Positions 11,995 to 21,783 of a stretch of DNA of 64,000 nt are shown here, piece after piece. The DNA comes from Halichondria panicea (Eukaryota > Porifera > Demospongiae > Suberitida > Halichondriidae), in NCBI RefSeq assembly GCF_963675165.1, contig NC_087379.1:939001-1003000 (forward strand), read 5' to 3'. The position numbers and the translations under genes are program-made. The notes under the pieces are model-generated. The model searched no databases, was not told the DNA's origin, and worked only from the letters and a program-made list of their open reading frames with translations. Position 1 is the first letter of the stretch; each line of letters opens with the position of its first letter.

Positions 11995-12584
11995 TATTGC
12001 CTCGATTCCAGGCCGATTAAAATACGACCTGGTACCTATTGCATGGTGATAGTGCGCATGCGCTAGTTTATTCACCAGAATCCTTTCTCTCATCTATTTT
12101 CTATCTATGTACATCAGCTTAGTATTGCGTTGTTTCAGAAGGCTTTCACACTAGTCTAAAGTCAGAAGAGGCTCTCATCTACCTCTATGACAGTTGCATG
12201 GTCAGGATGTCTTACATTGGATCTGTACAGTCTATGTCTATGGGAAGTGTATGGTGCCTCTTGACTTCTACTTGAGAAGACAACCCGGCTATAGGACCAT
12301 CCTAGATATAGTAGATGAGAGCCTCTTCTGTCTTAAAGTTTGTGTTCAAGCCTTCTAGACCAACGCAATAGATGACATAAGCCACAGCTTCACAGAACTC
12401 AGTCATGGAGATAAAGTATTACGGAACATTATTATTCTTAGTAAATGGTATAATTTAGGTTCGTAGTACGATTACCCATATTCTGAGTAATTTGAAGGGC
12501 ATGCACACTATCACCCATGCAATACCAGGCCATATTTTAATGCGGCCTGTAATCGATGCTAATAAGCGTATAGAATAGGGGCTA
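11995..12584. mobile_element. MULE-like inverted-repeat element, CWF19L1 1 intron 13
   Basis: The element lies between exact 9-bp direct repeats 'taagccttt' (11986-11994 and 12585-12593). Its ends carry inverted 'cctcgattccaggcc' and 'ggcctgtaatcgatgc' type sequences. A 9-bp target duplication is typical of Mutator-like elements. No transposase is visible. The same family occurs at 53.4-54.0 and 30.6-31.4 kb, and short left-end remnants at 20.62 and 62.48 kb. Confidence 0.75.
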
Positions 12585-12635
12585 TAAGCCTTTTAGTTAT
12601 CAATACTTCTCTTTACCAGAATCTATTAGTTTTGC

Positions 12636-12802
12636 TACACACACACCCACACACACACACACCCTCTCTGCGGGCCTCCCACCCACCCACACACACACAC
12701 ACACACCCTCTCTGAGGGCCTCCCACCCACCCACACACACACACACACAGATTGCGTACACTGGTGTCCCACACACACACACACCCTCCTCCCCCATACA
12801 CA

Positions 12803-12852
<50 letters not shown>

Positions 12853-12880
12853 CCACACGCACACATACACACACACACAG
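12636..12880. repeat. CA-rich tract with duplicated 60-bp blocks in intron 13
   Basis: Interrupted (CA)n runs alternate with two copies of a 'gggcctcccacccaccc' block. The same intron is CA-rich in every CWF19L1 copy. In copies 3 and 6 a deletion and an insertion start at this tract, so it behaves as a rearrangement hotspot. Confidence 0.85.
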
Positions 12881-13433
12881 CTTGTGTACACTGGTGTCCC
12901 ATACTTCCTGGCAGAGTTTGATGATGGGGAAATGTGTTCACAAGACCATTTTCTCACCAACTCACGCAGACAAACAACCAGATCACTGAATATAGGTTAT
13001 AGTATGTTTCTACTACTGTGAGCTCATGAGGTAAACAGCACTCTCAAGTGAGTAGGTAAGAACATATCCGTGAGTCTCGTTATACCGACAATGCACACCT
13101 CTAACCTTTCTATTGCATACTCAGCAAATGTCTCTTCCACAAATCTGTCATCCTACCTATCGAGTGAATACACAAACTGTTCTAGTTCCTGGAACAATAC
13201 GTACGGACGTTTCTCTCTCCGATTTGGAAGGTAATTAAAAACCAATTAATGACATGTTGAATGCTTTTATTGGTTGCAATATCGGCTACAGGGAGGTGTT
13301 GGCTACTCCTCTCGTTCTGAATCTGCCCAATCAGATCAACTGGAAGTCGTGTCTGGCAACAAAAGACAAGGAGACGAAAGCTGCTCTAGAAATGAGAAAT
13401 AACTTTGAACATTTTGATTTCACATGCAACTGA

Positions 13434-13820
13434 CAACGATGATTAATTTCTTTATTTTCATTTTGTAGAATTGACGTTTTGTGTATTAGCTAGTTGTCCA
13501 ATAATAATTATGGTTGGCCATATATATTATAATATAGTTATAGGAGTGCAGATCAATATCAGTGGGCAATTATTTTCCTTGTCCCAATGTTGTATTAGAA
13601 TGCTGTCCATGAGCTGGAGGAGGGTAGTTATGCTGACATTGCAATAGTCAATAAGGGGGAGGGGCTGGTTACATGCTATACACACATTATATACCTCTAC
13701 TTATACTGTAACCTCTACTAGTAATTAGTACCATGCAAGCTAGTATAACATGTTTCACTCTAGAAAACAATTATCATGAAAATTTGGGTTATTTATAATT
13801 TTATAATTTTACCAAAACAA
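13434..13820. other. Convergent spacer with DNAJC25 5' relic (unit 1/2 junction)
   Basis: This spacer separates the CWF19L1 1 stop from the Kelch 2 stop. From about 13602 it contains the same segment that lies in front of DNAJC25 at 5.03 kb ('tgtccatgagctggagg', then 'gggggaggggctggtt'). DNAJC25 itself is absent, so the junction of the two tandem units lies at about 13600. The rest is AT-rich and holds no gene. Confidence 0.75.
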
Positions 13821-16800
13821 TTAAGAAATAGTTGTTGCAGTTCTAATTTTATACACAGTAGATTGTTCTTCACCATTATTGTTATCTCCCCCAATCATAA
13901 GGAACTCTGTTGGAGACAGCGACACAGTGGCAGCGTATGCTATAGGAGATGGTAGATCACCAACGTAGAGCCAGGAGTCCATCGAGGACGAGTAGGCGTA
14001 GATCCTTTGAGTGGCTTCACGTTCACTATCCAGTCCACCTACAGCAAAGAGGGTGTCGGATATCGTTACAGGGGAGGGTCGGTAAGACGGTGTATTGGAT
14101 ATTGTATTCCAGACAGAGTCGGCTTTGTTGGCACTCCCATCATCCTGTCGGTCTGCTGAGATGAGCTTGTCGACTTGAGCAGCACACACCTTGTTTAGAT
14201 TCTTGCCGTCACTTTCCCCCATTAGGTACACTGTGTTATTGTAGACAATTCCTCTTTGGAAACCACAAGCATACGGTAGTCTGTCTGTCTCGCTCCACTG
14301 GGAGGTGCTGATGTTGTAGATCTCAACAATATCAGTGTAGCCAACAAAGTCCAATCGACCTCCTGCTACGATCAGATGTGTTGAGAGACTAACGACTGCT
14401 GGCCTATACCTCGCTGTGGGCATCGGTGGGATCGTCCGTTTCCAGTTCCTTCCTTTGTTAAACACATGTACCACGTTGGATGTAGATCCGGATGAATCCA
14501 TACCGCCAACTGCTGCCAGTTCACCTTTAACCTCTCCTAGACTAAAATAGCGTATAGGAAGTCTGGGCAGAGTTGACCAGACGTCTTGTGGTGGATCGTA
14601 ACAGTGGGCACAGTACAGGTCAGCATAGTCATCACAGACTCCTCCACCATAGTAGACCTTGCCATTGATGGTTATCGCTCGCCCATAAGACATCTTCACT
14701 GGAGCCTCAGAGCACTGACTGTAGGACAACTGAACCTGTAGGGACTGGAGAATACAGAGAGTCAATAACTTGTGTTGCATGTAATCAATGATTGTCTATT
14801 AAAGGGGATTCGGAATGTAACCCTAATCACATGTTAATGCCAGACGATAAGGTTACAAGGTTACCATAGCAACAAAACCAGTATCGATACTGTGGGACAC
14901 AAACTATTCTAATTTGGCTCTTATATTGGAGTGGTGATTAGTATACTGTAACAGAATGATCACAATTGGGTACACGGCTAATTAGCTATAGAATTAATTG
15001 TACACATAGACATACATGTACGGATAGCTTCCAGGCTGAGATTGTACACATAGATTACAAGCCACACTATAATACACAACAACTGTCATTCTAATTATCG
15101 AGGAATCACAAAAAAATGATTTGGTGTTCAACAACAGTAAGCTTTAGACTTAGTACTAGCTTCTATTAGGGTGGCAATAGGAGATATGCCTGTGGCTCAC
15201 TACAATGGGAACAGTAAGTAAGTGACGTACTAACTAAAGGTAGAATCAATTGAACACATAGCCTGGATTACACGCTGCATTACAACACAGTTGTTCATGC
15301 ATGGCCATCAATTCATTAGCTTTAGACTTGGCACTAGCTTCTATTGGGGTAGCGATATAATAAGAGATATGAGGGTATCATATTTTAGATGTGTGCACTT
15401 AGTGGTACAGTGTTGATGAGCTCACCTGTGGTTTGCTGGTCAGGTAGTCTCTGGTTTTGGTGAGTTGGTCGTTTAAACTCTGAATGGTCGTTTTATTCTT
15501 CTGAAGGGAAGTGTCCTTGGAGGCAAGCATCAAATCTTTGTCAGCAATAGTCAAATCTTTGTATGCAATAGTAGAATCTTTGTGGGTAATAATAGAGTTT
15601 TTTTCTACTTGCTCTTGTTCCACTTGTGCAGTGAGATTGGTGACATCTGTTTCCAGTTGAGCTATTTTCGTAGCTTTAGATACAAGCTCGTTGTGAGTGT
15701 AGTTGACGTTGGCAATTTGTTGCTCCACCTCTTCAGTGAGTTGCTTACATCGAGTTTCTACCTCAGTAATCCTAGCATCTTTCATGTTAACAATTGTCTC
15801 TTTATCTTCGAATTGACCTTTAAGATCTTCATTCTCCAATTTCAACTGATCAGTTTCCACAGAGTGCACCAACTGCATACGATCGACAATGTTTTCACTT
15901 TCTTCCTCTTGTCGTCTTTTCTCCTCCGCCAGTGCCTCGATCTCTCCTGCTTTCTCCTGGATTGCCGAGTCTTTCCTCACAACCTCCTCCTCAAGCTCCC
16001 TCTTCTCTGTCAGTAGGGAACTCACTCGCTGGAGCATCTCCACTCTGTTCTCAAAGGAGGGAGGGTGTTCAAGTACCACACCCACCATCCGACCCACTAT
16101 CTCCGCTGCTCTAGGCCTTCGCTGAGGGTTGTTGCTGAGACAGCGCATGATGAGGTCCATCAGAGGGTGGTCTGGGGAAATCTTTCGAAGAAACTCTTCA
16201 CGTCGTTCAGCTTCCGTCACTGGTATCAGTCTGTCAGGATTAGCAGGATCGATTCGTGTCTGGCCGATACTTGGTAGTGGCCACTCTGCTGTGAAGGTGT
16301 GAATCATCATGATCCCAAAGGAGAACACATCCACACTGGTGTTGTAGTGGGGGTTGGCAACCATCACTTCGGGGGGCATGTACGCTGGGGTACCAGGGGT
16401 CTCTGTCATTCGACTCACTTGAAGGGGGGTCAGGTTCAATATTCGAGCAACCCCCAGATCGGATATCTTGGCCGTCATGTTGGTGGACAAGAGGACATTG
16501 TTGGCTGAGAGGTCTCTGTGCACAATGACTGGTGTTTGGCCATGGAGGTAGACCAGGCCCAGTGAGACGTCATTGAGGATGGAGAAGTTGATCTCATCGG
16601 GGAGAATACCGTAGCGCTGGAGACAGCTGGTCAAGTTGGTGGGGAGGAACTCCATGACTAGGATGGGGAACTGAGAGCCTTCCTCAAAACAGACTCCCAG
16701 AAACTGGACAATGTTGGGGTGCCTAGTTTGACTGAGCAGGTGACACTCCTCCAGATACCTCCGTGCTGCATGCCCGATTCCAGTATCGTAGAGAACTCGG

Positions 16801-16940
16801 TAAAGCTTCTTGCCGGCACATTTCAGTCCTCGATACTCTAGCTCCATGACAACAGCGTTGGAACCTCGTCCAAACTCATTCTCAGTGATGCGAACTTGTC
16901 TCAGAGTGAACTGCTCGAAAGCTTGTGGATTTACAGCCAT
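13821..16940 (-). CDS. Protein kinase/coiled-coil/Kelch protein, copy 2 (intact)
   Basis: Two exons: kinase plus coiled coil at 16940-15426 (505 codons) and Kelch at 14735-13821 (304 codons and stop). The donor CAG|GTGAGC and acceptor CCCTACAG|GTTCAG are both phase 0, giving about 809 residues. The kinase domain covers about residues 17-275: P-loop GRGSNAV (24-30), lysine in CAGKKL, catalytic HRDLSANN (141-148), DLG in place of DFG (161-163) and PPE in place of APE (189-191). It resembles tyrosine-kinase-like Ser/Thr kinases of the RIPK/LRRK type. Residues about 300-500 form a long heptad-rich coiled coil ending in KDxTIAxKD repeats. The C-terminal part is a Kelch propeller of five to six blades (VYYGGG, VAVGG, VAGG, LMGG). 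There is no signal peptide or membrane segment, so it should be cytosolic. The start is the first Met of the conserved frame, behind a possible 5'-UTR acceptor. Substrate and ligand are unknown. Confidence 0.85.
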
Positions 16941-17308
16941 TGTCTTCGTTACTGTGTGAATAGAAAAGCACGCAATATTAAAAATGCAATCCAGCTGGAT
17001 ATATAACAAAAAAGAATCCTTTCACTATGTACGTCTAGATATATATATTAAAATAATAATAATTATTGCAAAGACTTGCCTTACAGAGAGTGAGGCTCAG
17101 GTTTACAGGACAGCTATTCAGTTGATCTTACCTGTACTGTATAAAAAGCTTGGTAGAGGTGAAGTTACAGAGCTAAAAAGCTAGCTGTACTGTAGCGGAC
17201 ACAACAAAAAAGTCAAGAACGATATACGCCCCCTTCTTTGTGCAAGCAAAAGGGGGCGTGGCTACTTGCAAGTTTTGTGCATTATTTAGAATACCAACCA
17301 AGTCAAGG
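16941..17308. promoter_or_regulatory. Divergent spacer kinase-Kelch 2 / CWF19L1 2
   Basis: The 368 bp between two start codons that point away from each other probably contain both promoters. A 'ttcccacag'-like acceptor stands just ahead of the kinase ATG in most copies, suggesting a non-coding first exon inside this spacer. No transcription factor sites can be named with confidence. Confidence 0.5.
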
Positions 17309-20300
17309 ATGAAAATGTAAGGAGCTAGCTAGCTCTAGTGCAAGTGTACTCACCTAGATCTCCTTCTCCCCCTCACTCAGTCTGGTGTGTGGAGATGTGG
17401 AGGGTCACTTCAAGCAACTGTTTAGCAGAGTCCAGAGCATCCTCTCCAAGAACAAAGACTTTGAGGTAGCTACATATACAATGGATGCACACACTCACTG
17501 CAGTGCCAGTGCATTTATTGTCCCTTTATGTAGCTGCTGTTGTGTGTTGGATCTTTCTTTAGCTCTGACTGCCAGGAGGAGTGGAGCAAGTATCGGGAGG
17601 GGGTGGAAACAGGTAATTAAACGATATTAAATCACCTTCCTCTGGCATTTATTACACCCCCATGCACAGTGCCTCTACCGACGTTCATCCTTGGCCCGTG
17701 TTGGACTGAGCATGGCCAGTTCTATGGAGACTTGTCATGTGATGGAGGAGAGCTTTGCCCCAATGTCACATGTCTAGGTACAGTGTATGCATGTTGTTAA
17801 CCACTCTATCAGTACACACATGAGTCACACTCCATTACAGGTCAGCGTGGAGTGTACAGTGCGTCCAGTGGTCTGAGGGTGGCCTATCTCAGTGGGAGCT
17901 ACCAGGGGAGGACCTATCAGCATCAAGACAAGGGAGATAATCTATTGGTCAGTTCTCTTCCCAATCACCTGGAGAAGTTGTTGAACTAGTTTTTGTTTCT
18001 CCCTCTAGCGACCATATTTCACTGACTCTGATGTGTCCTGGCTGGAGGGTCAGTGCAGTGGAGAGGGCTACCGTGGAGTGGACATTCTCCTCACCTCTGA
18101 TTGGCCCAGGGCAGTGGACAAGTTCACAGTGGCTCCTGTGAGACCTAGCTCCCAGTTATTGTAGGATGGACCAGTACCTTAATAATACCTTATGCTCATG
18201 CAGGACGGACTGGACCTGAGTGCAGTGGGGGCAAAGCCTCTGAGTAAACTGGCCATGTGTCTCAAGCCACGCTACCATTTTGCAGCTCTACACCAAACCT
18301 TCTATGAGAGAATACCGTACAGGTACAGTACGTCCATCCCTGTATGTTTAGACTTAACGTACTTGATGGTATTTTCAAACATTTTTTTTGGAAACGAGCG
18401 ATGATTTCTTTTTTTCGGAACTTGAAAGGCTTTTTTGTTTTGTTTGAAAATTAATGTGATTCAAAATAACTCTGTCCCTGAGTTTTGGGTGAGATCCAGA
18501 TATGAGTGAGGGGGGATTTTTGCTGTTTTCGATCCAACCCTACTATTAGCACTACATAATTACGATTTAACGTATTGAAAGGCGTTTTTCTAAATATCAG
18601 AAAATGAATTTGCATGATTTGACCAACACAACTAAAGTTTTGACCCTTTAAAATATAATTATACGTACATCTTACATGTCCTCATCTTTAAATCCCTACA
18701 CAGTAATACCTCCACAACTTTTGATGCTAACTGTATTGTGCTTCATTTCATGCAGGAATCACAAAATCCTCCAAGGCAAGTCACATCATGTGACACGGTT
18801 CTTAGCTTTGGCTCAAGTGGGAAATCCAGACAAGAAGAAAAGAGTGAGTTGAAATCATTCTAGTCCCATTAGTATTACATGTTATTAATGATGACATCAT
18901 CTTCATACCTGCAGTACCTGTATGCATTCTCTGTCACACCCATGAGCTCCATGGACGAGAAAGAGCTGACTCAGCAACCACCCACTGCCACCAACTGTCC
19001 CTAAACTGAACTAGTCATATCTTTGGTAAAGAAAACTTCATAATGTCTAGCTATCGTTGAAGGGCCAATATACATGTACATTTGTAGATTGTCCAATTTT
19101 CCAAACACACACTTGCGTTATGTAGCACTCTGAGAGTCCTATCTCTAGATATCACCATTTGTGTTGTAGTTCATATTCATCATGTTTGCAGAGGTCAAAG
19201 TTTATTGTGTACCTACTCCCACACACACTGTGCAGAGGGAGTCTCAAGAGGAGGCTGGGCCTAACTTCTTCTTTGACCAGAGAGCTCTTGATTCCGCTCA
19301 TCGCAAACAGAAGAGACAACAGGACAGAGGACCCCCTGCAAAGAGACGACCCCCTCCCCAGCCCAGGGGGCCGTGCTGGTTCTGTCTGGGGGGCAAGGAG
19401 GTGGAGAAACATCTCGTGGTCTCCATCGGAGATCATGTGAGATAGAGTGTGTTGTACTTGCTAATACTGCACTTACAAAATACAATGTAGCTCACAAATA
19501 GCAGACCACTAACAGTTTGTATTGTATACCCTATATAGACGTACCTGGCTTTATCCAAGGGTGGGATGGTACCAGAGCATGTGCTGGTCCTACCCATCGG
19601 TCACTATGCAGCCTCCACTGACGCACCACCAGTGAGTTCATGTGCTGTGTGTACCACTGCTGTGTGTGTATAGTCATTGTTTGTATTGTGGAGAGTATGT
19701 TTCCATGCTCTGTGTGTACTATTTAGCAGTCTGTAGTGGTCAGCCTGTAAGCAGGCCACCTTCTGTAATACAGCCAGGTTAATGGGCCCCAAAGTCTCCA
19801 TAGCATGTGTTTGGACCTGTGTTAGCAGACCACCTCTTTAGTACAGCCACTGTTGGTCTGCCCACTGTGTAAGCAGAGATCACTATACCATATATCATGC
19901 ATGTACACTGTATAACCTGTGCTCTATTACTGTAGGAGGTTTTGGAGGAGCTTGGAAAGTTTAAGAGTGCTCTGAGGAAGTACTTCAACAGCAAAGATCA
20001 GTCGTGTGTCATCTTTGAGAGAAACTACCACCAATCACAGCATCTTCAACTACAGGTCAGTACCGTCAAGGCCGTATTATCATGTCATGTGATTGATACT
20101 GTATGGTTGGTGTGTTGAGATTAGGCTACAAGGTTTTGAGGGCAAACGGAGGAATGTGATTTCTCTTTTTATGGTTCAGGACTCTTTCAGCTGCCATAAC
20201 TTGAATTCTGTGTATTCAATTTCAACGGTTTTATGATTTTAGAAAGAGGCCATCTAGCAAAGATCGTGATGTCATACAATATAGGTCTTTGCAATCTTAT

Positions 20301-20614
20301 TTGTGAAGCCACTAGCATTCGCAAACTTACATAATTATGTCAAAACATTGTATAAATACGGTACATGCTAGTGTGTGTATGGTAGATGTGTTGACTGATA
20401 GTTGTGTATGGTTAGTGTGTGATGGTAATGGTGGTCACTGTAGGTTATTCCAGTGACCAAGATTCCATCTGATGCTCTGAGACAAGCCTTCATAGATTAT
20501 GGGTGGAGTATGGGGGTGTGGCTTGAGACTATGCCCAGGGAAACACCACCCTCAGAGGTAACACACACACATCATAGCTGTACCATGTTGTACATACCAT
20601 TCTCTAAGCCTTTT

Positions 20615-20660
20615 ATAGCCTCGATTCCAGGCCGATTAAAATACGACCTGGTACCTAGCC
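20615..20660. mobile_element. Left-end remnant of the MULE-like element
   Basis: Only the left terminus 'tagcctcgattccaggcc' and some 25 following bases remain, at the same intron position where copies 1 and 5 hold a full element. The intron then resumes. This fits internal deletion of an older insertion shared by the units. Confidence 0.65.
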
Positions 20661-20689
20661 TCTTAGTGATCAATACTTCTCTTTACCAG

Positions 20690-20791
20690 AATCTATTGGT
20701 TTTGCTACACACACACCCACACACACCACACACACTCACAAACCTTGCGTACATTCCCCCCACACACACAAACAGCTTACCTCCCACCACC

Positions 20792-20828
<37 letters not shown>
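20690..20828. repeat. CA-rich tract, CWF19L1 2 intron 13
   Basis: Interrupted (CA)n sequence running up to the exon 14 acceptor at 20829. It is the orthologous tract to 12636-12880. Confidence 0.85.
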
Positions 20829-21364
20829 CTTGCGTACACTGGTGTCCCATACTTCCTGGCAGAGTTTGATGATGGGGGAAATGTGTTCACAAGACCATTT
20901 TCTCACCAACTCACGCAGACAAACAACCAGATCACTGAATATAGGTTATAGTATGTTTCTACTACTGTGAGCTCATGAGGTAAACAGCACTCTCAAGTGA
21001 GTAGGTAAGAACATATTCGTGAGTCTCGTCACACCGACAATGCACACCTCTAACCTTTCTATTGCATACTCAGCAAATGTCTCTTCCACAAATCTGTCAT
21101 CATACCTATCGAGTGAACACACAAACTGTTCTAGTTCCTGGAACAATACGTACGGACGTTTCTCTCTCCAATTTGGAAGGTAATTAAAAACCAATTAATG
21201 ACATGTTGAATGCTTTTATTGGTTGCAATATCGGCTGCAGGGAGGTGTTGGCTGCTCCTCTTGTTCTGAATCTGCCCAATCGGATCAACTGGAAGTCATG
21301 TCTGGCAACAAAGGACGAGGAGACGAAAGCTGCTCTAGAAATGAGGAAGAACTTTGAACCATAA

Positions 21365-21783
21365 TTATTATTTTGATTTCACATGCAACTGACAACGATG
21401 ATTAATTTCTTTATTTTCACTTTTACTTTTGTATAATTGACATTTTGTGTATTAGCTAGTTGTCCAATAATAATTATGGTTGGCCATATATATTATATAG
21501 TTATAGGAGTGCAGATCAATATCAGTGGGCAATTATTTTCCTTGTCCCAATGTTGTATTAGAATGCTGTCCATGAGCTGGAGGAGGGTAGTTATGCTGAC
21601 ATTGCAATAGTCAATAAGGGGGAGGGGCTGGTTGCATGCTATACACACATTATATACCTCTACTTATACTGTAACCTCTACTAGTAATTAGTACCATGCA
21701 AGCTAGTATAACATGTTTCACTCTAGAAAACAATTATCATGAAAATTTGGGTTATTTATAATTTTATAATTATACCAAAACAA
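21365..21783. other. Convergent spacer with DNAJC25 5' relic (unit 2/3 junction)
   Basis: It has the same structure as the spacer at 13.4-13.8 kb. The DNAJC25 5' segment begins at about 21564. No gene is seen. Confidence 0.75.

Larger units (their letters stand above)
8461..13433 (+). pseudogene. CWF19L1: CWF19L1-like gene, copy 1 (no first exon, frameshifts)
   Basis: Exons 2-15 align with the other copies and with the CWF19L1 family, which is spliceosome-associated and related to the yeast lariat-debranching partner Drn1. Exon 2 gives the CGDVEGHF phosphatase-like N-terminus. Exons 10-11 carry the cysteine-rich CWFCLG and PIGHY segments of the CwfJ domain. Exon 1 and its promoter are deleted. 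Exon 12 has one extra A (about 11347), and exon 14 lacks one G in its DDGGN segment; both shift the frame. Intron 9 holds an inserted element (10013-10473) and intron 13 a MULE-like element (11995-12584) plus CA-rich tracts. It reads as a pseudogene despite high identity to its sisters. Confidence 0.82.
17309..21364 (+). pseudogene. CWF19L1: CWF19L1-like gene, copy 2 (complete exon set, one nonsense codon)
   Basis: Fifteen exons can be placed: 17309-17316, 17381-17465, 17534-17612, 17670-17777, 17841-17947, 18009-18137, 18204-18322, 18756-18843, 18915-19025, 19170-19436, 19539-19631, 19936-20055, 20444-20557, 20829-20944 and 21241-21364. All junctions are GT-AG and phases agree, giving about 555 codons against 538 in human CWF19L1. 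Landmarks are MKILVCGDVEG, LLLCVGSFF, LKPRYHFAAL and WFCLGG, followed by the HIT-like PIGHY and ERNY motifs. The family binds the spliceosome or intron lariat. Codon 30 of exon 9 is TAA (19002-19004) where copies 1, 3 and 6 have Tyr. Exon 9 is 111 nt long, so skipping it would keep the frame. Without skipping, only the N-terminal half is made. Copy 5 shares the stop. Confidence 0.8.

Noticed and set aside
12600-12960. Cysteine/valine-rich frames over the CA tract
   Set aside because: They are artefacts of (CA)n/(TG)n repeats.
15582-16508. Plus-strand frames rich in Ser and Leu opposite the kinase exons, recurring in every unit
   Set aside because: They are shadows of the coiled-coil and kinase codons on the other strand. 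The minus strand has the domains and splice sites.
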